Shown here: piece by piece, positions 38,239-50,620 of the stretch
Numbering within the stretch: position 1 is the stretch's first letter
How the letters are laid out: every line of letters begins with the position of its first letter
Assembly (NCBI GenBank): GCA_935421135.1
Contig: OW285196.1
Span: 8,319,501 to 8,383,500, forward strand
DNA from: Bugulina stolonifera
Taxonomy: Eukaryota > Bryozoa > Gymnolaemata > Cheilostomatida > Bugulidae
Direction of reading: 5' to 3'
Length of the DNA stretch: 64,000 bases
Notes under the pieces: model-generated
What the model was told of the DNA's origin: nothing
Databases searched by the model: none
Seen by the model: the letters and a program-made list of their open reading frames with translations, nothing else
Program-made: the position numbers and the translations under genes

Positions 38239-39153
38239 CTGAAAAGCAAGTGAGAAATATACAGCAGTAGACCTCAAAACAGTATCTGTTTAGTGTCAAT
38301 ATTTAGGATTACAGAGCTCCAGAAGACTGTTTTGATTTGCTGGTATGTTTTTCTTTCAAACGAGAATGAACCCACCTAAAACAATTTACTTCTAACACAG
38401 TATAAGGCTTATAATTTAAGTGCTTCTGCAATCTGCATGTTGGTAAAAGGATGAGGGAAAGTAAAAGAACGAAGCTCTAATCACAATTCATCCAGATAAT
38501 TGGTTAGCTCAAAAACTACCTGAAGCAAAACTCTGCTCATCTTATAAACTATCAAAAGTATAAACACGTTACTGTGAAGTCAAATATCACTGAATATTCA
38601 CTCTCTATGTTACCATGTAGTCTTTATGTAATCAACATAATATCCTCAGAATATGTGACCCGGATACCAGTACTATGATATGTTTCTATCATTAAGACTT
38701 AAACTTACAAAGACGAGCAGATACAGCTTTAGATGGACCATACTTTCCTATTTGTGCCTCTACAAACTCTGTGTGCAAAGGAGTAGAACTGATCTAATGC
38801 AGAGTAGCTTGTGCATGCAATTCTATCTTATACCTGTGACAAGGGGCACTAAAATAATGATAAACCCCTATTATGTCGGAGCTGATAAGATAGCTTACAT
38901 TCCTAGATTACTTTAGCTGCTGATATGAGTTATCAGTCAGTTTAAAGATTGTAAAGTGAAATGAACCTCATAACACTATTAGGGTTACATTGCTGAGAAT
39001 GCCAAAAGAAAAATATGAAAAAACACAAAATATCAAATTGAAAGTCATGCAACATACTGCTGGAGGAAACGAAAATCTTGTGATCAAATGACCACCAAAC
39101 GTTATTGTTGCTAATAGTCCACCTCCATTTATTCTTAAGTATACAATCACTAC

Positions 39154-39385
39154 GTTTCCATTGTTCGCACTAGCTTACAGCTCGCACTAATTATAGCTGT
39201 GGTTAGCAGTGCTACCAAGCCTTCCCATGAACTAATAATAGCTCGCACTAGTTGTTGGCATATAGCCAGCTCGCATGACTTCGTACTGAGAGTACGCACT
39301 GACTGAGCTCGCTAAATGGCTGCGAGCTGAGTCATCCCATGGCTCGAGCTGAGCTCAAAATGCACTGAGTTCAAACCATGGAAAC
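39154..39385. mobile_element. Candidate short inverted-repeat element
   Basis: Begins GTTTCCATTGTTCGCAC and ends with a sequence whose complement starts GTTTCCATGGTTTGAAC. The interior is rich in AGCTCGCACT/TGAGCTCG words. No clear target-site duplication, so the limits are approximate. Confidence 0.45.
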
Positions 39386-40204
39386 CCAGTGTATATTGTT
39401 CATATTTGGATTTTGTTTGTACATGTAAAATGTGTCCTTTTGTGTAGCCCACATGCTGAAATCTTACACTTCGCCAAATTTAAACATTACATAGTCATAA
39501 CCACATAAAAGAATTTGAGAAGGGAGATGAGATGATTTCATTAGCACATAATTGTTATTGAATCTTATTGATTTTATTGATTATGTTATTATGCGTTCTT
39601 GTTAGAATCATTAGCTTAGAATTACTATACAATGTATTTGCTCTCTTTTGTTTGTTAATTCTTTACAATTTAAATTGTATGTGATTGATTAGTAAAGTGA
39701 AAATGCTGGTAGGAACACCTACAGTGTACATTGTATTCTGTTGCAAATGACCTGTACTGCTGGCTGCACTAATAATACTCCAACTGTGATGAGAAAAACT
39801 TTTCAGGTAAATTTTACAAATACATGATATAGTATGTACATTGTATATTCTACATGTACAGTAAGTGTGTAGCTAGATTATTTATTGGATTGGTTGGCAT
39901 ATTTTATAGCCTAGGTTCCAAGCAACTATAATTAATCTTACAATTCGCAAAACTTTGACTAGGGAAATAGTTTAACTGGGATCTTTGGGTATTTATGTTA
40001 TGTTATGTTATTCATTTATACACAACTTTTCACTTATCTAAAGGTACATGTATATGGTATTTAGCCATGTACAGCAAGCACAAAAGTGTTTTGTTCAAGA
40101 GTTTGAATTTGGCAGCTAGAACAAGATTGACAAGTACCTCTCTTAGCAGCTTGCTGCCAGAATCTTTGCTTCATGATCAGCTTGTTTTACTAGTAACCTT
40201 TCGT

Positions 40205-40392
40205 GGGTACCAGGTTCCAGTAAGGTTCATTCGTGGTGATAGGAAGGGGCATCCAACCTTATAATGCTCTGCGCTACATCAGCAACTTGTCAATTGAGGA
40301 AGTGCCTTTCCAAGCTCAAAAACCGAAAAAAATTTAAATCTCTTTAAATCATTCCTTTCTTACCTGGGACTAAAAGTGGGAAGTACATGACG
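40205..40392 (+). repeat. SINE fragment (body and tail)
   Basis: Shares its body with the SINE at 41791-42010: GTGATAGGAAGGGGCATCCA, ATCTCTTTAAATCATT, TTTCTTACCTGGGACTAAAAG. The tRNA-like head is not convincing here. Confidence 0.55.
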
Positions 40393-40505
40393 TAAAGCCA
40401 GTACGTTTCTTTCTTGGTAATACTCTCTAGATTTGAAGTAGATAGCAAGCTATAACCAAGATAGGAAGTCACATCATGTTTTCACACACATGTTTTGTAA
40501 AACAG

Positions 40506-41483
40506 TGTAATGTTTTGAGCTGTGTTACATACGAGTGCCGATATGGCACGGGTATGGGAAATGCTTGGAGGTTGGTAGAGGACGACCAAGGTAACTTCCA
40601 CACACTGCATAAAGAGTGAACAGTTAGTTAATGCTCTAGTATTGTTGATAATGACGTAGGCCGAGGCTGAGACTCATTAAAGAGTCCTGGGTCGACGTAG
40701 GTCTGTAGGTTTATACTCCAAAGGAGTGTAGAAAGAATTAGTAGTAATCTAATGACATAGGCCCGACGCTAGATTCATAAGGGATCCGGAATCAGCTAAC
40801 TTAAAGTCCGATGGTGTAGAACTCACAAGGAGTGTAGAAAGAGTTGCTTAAGCGAGTATGAGAATGAGCTCGGCCACTTAGATCTAAGAAGATCTGTGGG
40901 TGGAGCTACCTACCTGCAAGAGTAAGCCTCTAGGCTGAGTTAGGAGATTTTGCTTTACTCAAGCGCAATCAACAACTGAATTGATACAGAAAATGTGCTG
41001 GCTTTTATACTAAATACACTTCCGGAAAAAGGTACGATAAGGTATCAGGCCGGTACGATAAGGGCTCGAGCTGGTACGATAAGGTATCGGCCTGGTACGA
41101 TAAGGTATCGGGCCGGAACTTATGCAACAACATGAAGTAGTTCCGCCCGACGTCGACTACCAAAAGGGTCGGACTTGCGCAAAAAGTGCTTACAATAGTC
41201 CAATATGGATAATATATAATTATGGCCATGTTTAGAGACATCAGCCCCAAAAAGTGTATAGGTAAAAGATATAAACCATGCGTAAATGCGATAACCTGAT
41301 TGGTAAATAATAACAATACAAAGCACACTATGCATCAGCTCAGCAGTACTGTTGATTATAATTTAGTAGTAGAGTAATGTCCATGCATGTATAAGATTAT
41401 ACAGTGTATATATGAGAACAATGTCAATGCATGTACTGTGGTTAGCCAAGGGAGACTATTACCACGGAGGCTGATTCACCACA
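40506..41483 (+). mobile_element. Solo LTR, family 2 (978 bp)
   Basis: Starts TGTAATGTTTTGAG and ends GATTCACCACA. It is homologous over its length to the solo LTR at 43508-44483, and its 3' part is related to the gag-element LTR (GGTCGGACTT...GTGCTTACAATAGTCCAA). It contains about four 20-bp units of GGTACGATAAGGTATCGGCC. The flanks (ACAG and CTAG) are not an exact duplication, so it may be a recombinant or decayed copy. Orientation is given by similarity to the other copy; absolute polarity is uncertain. Confidence 0.72.
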
Positions 41484-41790
41484 CTAGGAAGATACTGTGT
41501 TTGGTCGACATTAAAATTTGTTCCCTATGTTTCTAAAACAAGCTCATTAGTGACAACTATGGTGTACAATGGTAATATAAATATCATTATGTTGCTAGTA
41601 GCGGCTTGGTGTAGCAAACAGACTTTTTGTTTAATTCTTAGTTTGCTTAGCTAAACAAATCAGGCAACCAGTATATGTTTTTCGTAGACCTACAGGTATA
41701 CAGCTACAGTGTACTTTTCAGGCTGCAACGTGTTTTATGGCATTTGCAGTTGTAAAGCTTTTACGTATTTTATATGCAGCTGTCACATGA

Positions 41791-42010
41791 GAGAGAGCAG
41801 CCGTGGCCTAGTGGTATGGGCTCTGGACTTCCAAGTGGGAGTCTCAGGTTCAATTCTCATAAGGGTCATTGGTGGTGTTAGAAAGAGCATCCAGCCTTAT
41901 ACATGTAATTCTCCTGCACTATATTAGTAACTTTGCCAAATTATAAAAATTGCAGATCTCTTTAGATCATTGCTTTCTTACCTGAGATTAATAGTGGGAA
42001 GTAAAATTGG
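41791..42010 (+). repeat. tRNA-derived SINE
   Basis: The head has a pol III A box (TGGCCTAGTGG, 41804-41814) and a B box (GGTTCAATTCT, from 41847) about 33 bp apart. The body contains GTTAGAAAGAGCATCCAGCC and ends ACCTGAGATTAATAGTGGGA, shared with 40205-40392. Confidence 0.75.
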
Positions 42011-42779
42011 TAAGTTTTATATGCCACTGTTACATGATATGTCTTAGTAAAAGCTGTTCTACTGTGGCTTTGTTCTCTAACAGGTTAGACAAGTTGAACC
42101 TAATAATAATTTGATAGATTTATTGTACCCTGCTTTGCTGGGATTTTAGTTCTGCCCATACACAAATAATATTATGTTACTAACTTACATGTAAATTTAC
42201 TATTCGTCAGATTCAGCAGATTATAGCTTCTTTAACTATCTGTAGTTATCCAATCAGAAGTGTGTTTAGTTGTAGAAACAGTCCTGTAACATTTTCTCAT
42301 TGAAGTAGTTTTAATTAGAATGTTGAAGAAAATCTCAGAATGTTTAAAGTTTAAGAACCTAAAAAACTTTTAAAATTTTTCTAAATTGCATCATGAACAC
42401 CCAAATAATGTCATTGTCACCTATTATTTTTTAATTAATTAGGTTTTGAATTCAAACCTAGAGAGTTGGCACAGCTAGTAGTACTGATGAGAAAAATATA
42501 TGTAGCTGAATTCATATCCACAAAGATGCTGCATTTGGCTACAGTGACAACTTACTCAACAATGTTTGAATTATTAACCCTTGGCAAATTTTAAAGTGAA
42601 TTTTTAACCTTTGCACTCCCAGCTGTGTTATGCTACTTGACTTCCTGCTGAAGACTATCTAAACAACTGAGAAGCCACTTTATAGTGACACCTTGGGAGT
42701 GTAAATGTCAAGATTTATGTATTTTAAATAATATGTAGCTAAATACACCTTTGCAGTTTAAAAGGTTTATAAAGATAAC

Positions 42780-45700
42780 ATGGCGACTAAGAGACCAGCT
42801 TCTCCTGGCGAACTTGTTGAACAGCAATTTGCTGAACACTTTGAATGCTACATTTGCACAATGACTGAAGTGTTGGATATGAGATTGTTGCCATGCCAAC
42901 ACAGACTGTGCACTGAGTGTTTAGGTAAGATGGTTTGATGAAGGAGTGAAACTATGGACATGCAGTTTTTAAATATTATATATTATATTATTTTCCAACA
43001 AACATTCAACCACAAAGATGGAGATTCCGGACTCAAGAGGTATGATGAAACTGTTTGTCTATAGCTAGTGAGAATGTTGAATTATTAGGTATTTATGAGG
43101 AGTTAGGAATAGTATGCTAATTTCTGTCGTAGTTAAAGAGATTGCTGTTAAGATATCTGTGCTCTGTATATTCTTTGTAATATATGCGTATGTGTAAGTG
43201 TATATAGCTTGATTGTTCAACTAGTAACTGGATGCAATCAGATTACAAGATTAATATTTACTCAGTTCGAATCACCTCATACAGAATGACCTTCACCTAT
43301 TCCATACATGTATACACTATGTAACAGTGCCGATGCAATACATGTATATACTATAGAAAGTATACTGTGCAGTACAAAACAGTGTCCCGAGTGTCGAGAC
43401 CCACTGACGAAAAGCAGAGCTAACAGGTACCCCATCTGTAGACTCACAGCAAAAATTTGGCAGGATATAACTCGACTCAAAGAGGACCTCTCCAAAACTC
43501 AAGGTATTGTAATGTTTTTGAGTGCTATTGCATACGAGAGCCGAGAGCTACAAGTATGTGAAAGGCTTGGAAGGTGGTAGAGGCCGACCAAGTATACCTT
43601 CTGCCCATTACATAAAAGAGTGAACAGTTATGGGTGCTCTTTATAGTGTAGATTGTAGATTATATCAGACGCAGGCCGATGCCGAGACTCATTGGAGCTC
43701 AGGACCGACGTAGGTCATGTAGAGTTTATACTCCGAGGGAGTGTAGAGAAAGAATGTCTAACCTTGAGAACATAAGTCCGACGCCAGGTTCATTAGAACC
43801 CGGGATCGGCCTAAGCCTAAGAGGTGGATAGAGAAGTGCTTAGCCTAGGATGAGGTGGACTCGAGCCGTACTGAATCCAAAGGATTCTCAGGTGGAATTA
43901 CCCGTCTAATGACAAAGCCTCCGTAGGTTGAGTTAGGAGATGTTGCTTTATTCAAGCACAATCAACAACTGATTTACAACACAAAATGCACTGCCTTATA
44001 TACATAACAAACTTCCAGTAAAAAGAGTCCGACACGGGGTCCTCCATCCGACATGGGGCCGGCTCCGGAACTGATGCAACAATATGTCTGGTTACGCCCA
44101 ACTCGGCCACATAAAAGGTCGGCCTTTGCACAAAATGTGCTTACAATAAGGAGAAACATGTCATATATAATTATGAGCTAAATCTATAAGGTCGGCCATG
44201 AAGGTACTATGTAAAATGGCAAAAGACTCTAATAATGCACAATCAAGTAAGAACAGACAATTACTAAATAGGTATATAAGTGTGGGAAAAACTAAGTTGC
44301 AATAGAACGTAATCCCAAGGCTTGATTGCTAGTATATAAGACGCGCAGTATATAAGATAATAATGAATGCATAAATGAATATGGATAACAATGCATGGAT
44401 AAGGATAGGTAATTAAATGTCAGCTATTATAATGTCAGTGTGGCTGGCCTAGGTACCATTACCATGGAGGCTGTTTCACCACAGTATTTCAACTACATTA
44501 GTGCAGGGGCGGATCCATGGGTGGTGCAAGTGGTGCATTTGCACCACTGAAAATTTCAGAAAAAGAAAAATTTTTTTTTAATTTTTTTTGTTTTGTTGAT
44601 TATTTTTGTTAATTATTCAAATGTGTGTGTCAACCTAGCACAAAAATATATTTTTATGATGCATAAGGGCTCAAAAACATGTGATATGTTATCATATTTC
44701 TTGATCCTTGTAAATATTCCAACTATTTTTGCCATTTATAAGTCGGAGTTGAATGAGCACCATTGTCACATCTTAGTCACAAGAAACTTTTTACCTATTC
44801 TATTTATTTATAGGCCGGCTTATAGAAGAGATAAAAAAATAAACATTTTTGTTCACTTTGCTTATATAATTATATTGTTCATTGAATAAATATATTATTT
44901 ATTATCATTTATGTTTTGCTTTAAAACAGAACAATTGTAGGTTAGTTACTACTATTCAACCTAACTCAACTTGCCACCAACTCATTTAACTGAATGAACT
45001 GAACTGGCTCTTAGGTCTTTCTGGACCCACAGATGCCAGGATTTTGCTTGGCGGCCAGGGCGCTGCCCCGGACCCCGTTGGGGGGCTTACAGCACCTCTC
45101 AAACCCCCAGCTGGAAGGGACGCTGCAATGCAGCGTGATAGGGCACGAAGCACGCCGCACATGAAAACTGAAGTTTTACCTTAAGAAATGCCCCAACTAT
45201 CAATTTTGCACCACCCTTACTCCATTCCTGGATCCGCCACTGTTAGTGTGTACAGTCATACATGTACTTCTAGAATAACTTTTCAGAGATGTATCCCTAG
45301 TGCTGTGCGGTGTTTGGTATCATTGAGTGTTTTAGTTTTTTTCTTTTGATTTCAAATCCCCGAGACTTCAAAATGCAAACTACAACTGGATGCAGCGGTT
45401 GACCTCTTATTGCACTTGCTTCTGAGAACTAATAATAATATGTAAACAATGAGTACCAATATTTATAAATATTTATAAAAGAAATATACCAGTATTTCTA
45501 TGCCAGTATAATTATGTATGTCAGTAAACACTAGATTCAAATGCATTTCCCAACAATTTGTCTAAGCAAGCATTATTCAACAGGTTAATACAATGTATTC
45601 TATGCTAATTTAAATAAGTATAGAGGCCAAGGCGACCTGAGTGGGAAGAAATACACTATACTACAGAATCAGTTGGACATTGCAACAGCTTCTAATAATG

Positions 45701-48700
45701 TGACAATGGTCAGTAATTGAGTAATGGCAGAAGAATGCAATCAGAGTTTATTCTATTTAAAGCATAAGACTACTGATTGGGAGAATTCTGAATAACACTA
45801 CTAATGTAATTCTGGTGTTTTTTTCTTAGGAAAGAAGAAACTATGCAGTACAGCTGCTTGTGATAGACCTATAGACCAGGAATGTACCAAGTGCAAGTTA
45901 GAAATGTGTTACCAGTAAGTCAAATATAAATTATTCAAATCTATGTACAATGTACATTGTAGTTACATGTACGCTGTATATACTGCATAATGATTAGAAT
46001 TGATAGAGTCGGCTTTCTACTCCATGCTAATACATTACGCCAATCTTTTACTATCAGGTGCTCGAAGAGCAAGTGCATTGACAGTGCGACAGGTGCCCAT
46101 GATCTCATTGAACGAAATGAGGAAGAAGAACTTCTAAAACAGGCTAAAGTTGAAAGTTGGCAAATGGCCAAGAGACGTAAGATTACTGAGTTGGAAGAAA
46201 AGGTAAAAAGGGAGAAATACGAGTATTTCTTAGTAATAGGTTATTTGGGTGCCTTCAGCTGCTAGACTGATATTTCATAATTTGTTGAGCAGACAATTCT
46301 ATGAATTAGGTATATTACAGTGGAACTTGGATAACTCGGCCTCGCATAACTCAGATCATTGGATAACTCAGCCTCTCCCACAAGCTCCCAGCCTGGGCAA
46401 TGATAATTGGCTTTAGATAACTCAGACTTTATGCTCTAACTCGAACAATTTCTTGAAAGCCAGGTTATGAATAGTTATAAACTACTGGATTATAAAGCAG
46501 CTACCCATAAAATTGTTATGTCCTATAGCTTTTGGGCTACTGCAATGACTATTTTTAAACCTATGATGGGCCTAGCTTAGCTAATTATGCTAAACACTGG
46601 ACCAAACAAGCAAACATTGTCAATTATTCCAGTGAAAGCTAATGAAGTAATAAACTATTACAGAATTGTTTACTAAATAATTTCACATTCATAACTCTGG
46701 TGTCAGTGCTGTAAGGCCTAGGTGATCCTTTCATCTTTTATTTATTATTTATCATCTGTTTATTGGACCTATACATGTATCCACAAGTGACTGAGCAGAA
46801 ATTATATTGTCATTATAATATGATAGCGTAACTCAAACTTCTCATAACTCAGACCATTTTTGCTGGTCCGCTGAAGTCTGAGTTATCCAAGTTCCACTGT
46901 ATTTGAAAAAGTTACGCACTTCTAATGGGACTATACTTGCACTCCAAAAACTGCACCATGTGGTCAACTCCGGCTGACTATTGAAGTAGTAGACTAACAA
47001 TACTGAGTAGATAAGCAGTTTTCCGTTCATTTATAAATCATAAAATCGTTGGGAGAACACTCCAAACCCTATGTCACAGCAAAGATTAAATGATAACGTA
47101 CTATTATGTAAATCTAAGTTGATAATCTATTGAAATTCACCTATTAAGTTGTAAAGGGAAATGATATGAACTTACATGTATTCCACAAGAGTTGTCATCC
47201 AAAATCAACATTACCCAGAAAAGGAAACAGTTTGCTCTGCTGTCCTGTTGACCTGTTTCTCGAATATGGAATTGAAGAATAGTAGAGCATCTTACCTATG
47301 ACATAGTAAAATATTTTACCTGCGACTAGTAGAGTATCTTACCTATGACATAGCACAATATCTTACCTGCGACTAGTAGAGTATCTTACCTATGACATAG
47401 TAAAATATTTTACCTGCGACTAGTAGAGTATCTTACCTATGACATAGCACAATATCTTACCTGCGACTAGTAGAGTATCTTACCTATGACATAGTAAAAT
47501 ATTTTACCTGCGACTAGTAGAGTATCTTACCTATGACATAGTACAATATTTTACCTGCGACTAGTAGAGTATCTTACCTATGACATAGTAAAATATTTTA
47601 CCTGCGACTAGTAGAGTATCTTACCTATGACATAGCACAATATCTTACCTGCGACTAGTAGAGTATCTTACCTATGACATAGTAAAATATTTTACGTGCG
47701 ACTAGTAGAGTATCTTACCTATGACATAGTAAAATATTTTACCTGCGACTAGTAGAGTATCTTACCTATGACATAGTACACTATTTTACCTGCGACTAGT
47801 AGAGTATCTTACCTATGACATAGTAAAATATTTTACCTGCGACTAGTAGAGTATCTTACCTATGACATAGTAAAATATCTTACCTGCTTGGTCTTTCTCT
47901 TCAACCACTACCTCCTGCGCTGACTGAACTGTAACTAAATTTATATTATTATAAATGCATAATTATCATTATAGGATATAATATGCAAAGTTCTACTATC
48001 AGTCATTACAATGAAGCTTACTATCTCAATACAAGCAATATTGACGTAATTCATCCCTGAACATGAGGCCCACACATTATTGAACATGTATGTACATTGT
48101 ACCTGTAAAATATAGCGTCACTACGACCTATACAGGCTTACCAACCTCCAGTGCAAGTACTACAAAATGTGAAATCCCTATTTTTGTGTAATAAACCTGG
48201 TTGTGCCAATGAGCTAAAATTGATTTCCGCTAGCCAGGCAAAATTGCAGGTCAAAGCGGCGTCTTGGGGTTTTCGTTTTCAACCTATTATTAAAGGGGTC
48301 AACGACACGCTTCCAGACAATGGACATAGTTTCTATTTTATGGGGTAGGACGCACCATTCATTATGCAACAGTGGGAAAGGAAGTGAACTGTATATACGT
48401 ATCATAATAGCCTTAGTTACCAAAGAATGGCAGTTTATGAAGGCAGCATTGGGAGATCACTTGCTGATTTGTATATCTTAGAACCACAGGTTCAAGTCTC
48501 ACATACTATTATGAAAGGCGCACCTCTTTACTCCGAGTTCGGCTTCTGTCAACTTACATGTATATAAGCTTCGGCTTTAGCCATTGTTCAAGTAGAATGG
48601 CTTTTTATTTAATTAATTGAATCAATTAATTAAAATCAATTATCTGTGAGTTGTTTCCTTCTAAATGTAATCTACATAATTTCGAACTGTCCGGCTGTGA

Positions 48701-50620
48701 AACGCCTTGTTTCAAACCGTCTTTTTTGGAATGTCCCTTTAGCAAATGCACGAGGTATGCATAGATAGTGTACAATGCAGCGTCTATTTCTATTTTCAAG
48801 CGCTCTGAACACGTCAAATATGTAAAAAAGACTATGGCTTCTATGAACGATAGCAATTTTTTACAAGCCATGAGCAGAGTAAGGTCAAAGGAAGCTAAAG
48901 TTGAGGAACTTTCAAAAGAAATTGAAAAAGCAAAGGCAGAGCTTGCAAACCGCACAATGGATGATGGAGAAGATAGTGATGCGGTTGATCAAGATTGTGT
49001 TGCAGGCTTACTATGTGATCTCTCTATGGGCAAGTACCACTACTCTGTAACTCACAACTTTTTATTTACTTGCACAATTTACCATTAAAAAATTACAAGT
49101 AATCCGTTCTTCAATGTTTCACATGGGACATCAAGTTTCTAAATAAAAATTCAAAATATATGAAGTTGTAGATGCATATTCTCTAAGCAAATATCAAACC
49201 TACGCTTGAAGGGATTATGTGGAACACAAATCCACCAGTCATGTATGTAGGATCACTTCAAAAAACACATTTTGTCTCAAGCAAACAATGACGCAATGCT
49301 CACAAAATACCTTTATTTTGCAATACTATTCCTCACTTTTATACATGTACATGTAGATGGCAAAAGCTACTCTCCAATTGAGCTAAAGTATGGTGAATAT
49401 GTGAATGGTTCTGGAACTTGCTACAGCGTAGACAAATCTCCCAATGATGGCATCATATTTGGATGTGATGAAGGGTTCATAATACTTACACAAATGGGCA
49501 AAAAGGTCAAAGATGTTCAACCTAGTACATATAGCTGTGTCATGAGCATTCAATGCTACAATCGCCACCTCTACACATTATGCAAGGATAACACAGAACC
49601 TGGTAGAAGAATAGTTGTATATGACCTTGGATATCGAGAGGTGCAACGGTTTCCCGTCCTAGATTACCAACAGATATCACAAATGGCTGTCTGCAATGAT
49701 AAGATCTATGTATCCAACCCTGATAACAAAGAAATTTGTGTCTACTCCACCAAGCATGGAGAACAAAGAAATTTTTCCACCATTCGTGATGACACATTTC
49801 ATACACCTGCTTTTCTCAGTCAATGTCCTCCGCACAGTATTTTAATAAGTGACCCTCACGGTCACAGAGTTCACAAGGTCAACTGTATGGATGATAAGGT
49901 AACATGGACATCTAGTGTTGTAGCCATTCCAGTTGGCATCTGCTGCGACCAAAACTTAGGTATTTGGGTTTGGTGCCATAAAGATAGCTGTCTCAATGTC
50001 CTCAATTCACAAACAGGTCAGTGTCTTGCAAAAGTCTTTTCTTTCTAAAGCATATTTCAAGACCATTATCAAAAACATTTGCCAACCATCAAGTATTCTA
50101 AAATTGTGAGTAGAAAGATTCACTACAGTATGACACTAAGCTTTCTGTGATGCATCGGCTAGAATTGAACATGGGGAATTTCCCAAATTAAACCAGAATT
50201 GCTTTGTTTTTCACTTTGTCACAGAGAAGTTAAATCGTCGTCCTGTACATAGGACATCAGTAAGACACACAACGCACTATGTAAAAGTATGTAGGGGCAA
50301 AGATTATCATAAAACAAATGGGCACCTACCCTTGATCCCATCTTATTTCAGGCAAATTGCCCCCACCTAATTATCCATAGAGCCCTTCCACTTCCCATGC
50401 TCATGTCAATGTGGACCGTTATATTTTAGGATAAAGGAGTTCAGTTTAGTTAAACTAGCAATATAATATTAATTTATATGCTATTACAGGAGAAATGAAG
50501 CAGAAGGTATACATTGGAAGAGGATGTAGACTTGAAACAATATATGATCTACACATCAGAGATAGGAAAGTGTGGGTGGCAGCTTGGCACCAAGGGTTAC
50601 ATAGTTTTACAATAAATTGA
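42780..50620 (+). CDS. TRIM/NHL-like protein: RING, B-box, coiled coil, beta-propeller (513 aa)
   Basis: Seven exons: 42780-42924, 43357-43503, 45830-45914, 46058-46202, 48801-49029, 49357-50016, 50490-50620 (1542 nt). All phases fit and the frame closes with TGA. C3HC4 RING: C23, C26, C39, H41, C44, C47, C58, C61 (HFECYICTMTEV, LPCQHRLCTEC, CPECRDPL). A B-box-like cluster follows: C103, C108, C116, C119, C124, C127, C132, H140 (ECTKCKLEMCYQC). Charged helical segments at about 142-240 (LIERNEEEELLKQAKVE, EELSKEIEKAKAELANR) form the coiled coil. Residues 251-513 contain about six repeated beta-blade segments ending in hydrophobic-Tyr/Val motifs, NHL- or WD-like. The expected role is an E3 ubiquitin ligase with a propeller for substrate or RNA recognition; the activity is inferred from the family. 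Junction 49029/49357 needs a GC donor (GGGCAAGT). Intron 2 carries a solo LTR and a hAT-like element; intron 4 a MITE and a 47-bp minisatellite. Confidence 0.86.
43508..44483 (+). mobile_element. Solo LTR, family 2 (976 bp), at a splice donor
   Basis: TGTAATG...TTCACCACA, flanked by the 4-bp duplication GTAT (43504-43507 and 44484-44487). The left duplication is also the first four bases of intron 2 of the TRIM-like gene, so the insertion point is right at the exon boundary. No internal coding region remains; it is the product of LTR-LTR recombination. Confidence 0.88.
44504..45242. mobile_element. hAT-like non-autonomous element (739 bp)
   Basis: Ends CAGGGGCGGATCCATGG and, reversed, CAGTGGCGGATCCAGG. 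Flanked by TTAGTG on both sides (44498-44503, 45243-45248); a full 8-bp duplication is not visible. The interior has a GC-rich block near 45040-45170, unlike its surroundings. It lies only 16 bp from the preceding solo LTR duplication, inside intron 2 of the TRIM-like gene. Confidence 0.8.
46318..46899. mobile_element. Pogo/mariner-like MITE (582 bp)
   Basis: Terminal inverted repeats CAGTGGAACTTGGATAACTC / GAGTTATCCAAGTTCCACTG, flanked by TA (46316-46317 and 46900-46901). Subterminal repeats of ATAACTCAGA occur in both orientations. No transposase. In intron 4 of the TRIM-like gene. Confidence 0.93.
47280..47886. repeat. 47-bp minisatellite
   Basis: About 13 copies of a 47-bp unit built from ATCTTACCTATGACATAG, TAAAATATTTTACC and TGCGACTAGTAGAGT. 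Two unit types (CATAGTAAAATATTTT and CATAGCACAATATCTT) alternate in part of the array. In intron 4 of the TRIM-like gene. Confidence 0.95.
48608..48742. mobile_element. Partial copy of a hAT-type MITE (one end)
   Basis: Matches the right half of the element at 57492-57786 (AATTAATTAAAA, ATTATCTGTGAGTTG, TTCGAACTGTCC, AATGTCCCTTTA). The left half is missing. It lies about 60 bp before the acceptor of exon 5 of the TRIM-like gene. Confidence 0.7.

Larger units (their letters stand above)
38770..42779. other. Spacer between the unknown minus gene and the TRIM-like gene
   Basis: Divergent intergenic region that should hold the promoter of the plus-strand TRIM-like gene and perhaps 5' exons of the minus gene. 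I find no further coding exon with a recognisable product. It contains a short inverted-repeat element, two SINE copies and a solo LTR, listed separately. Confidence 0.4.
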
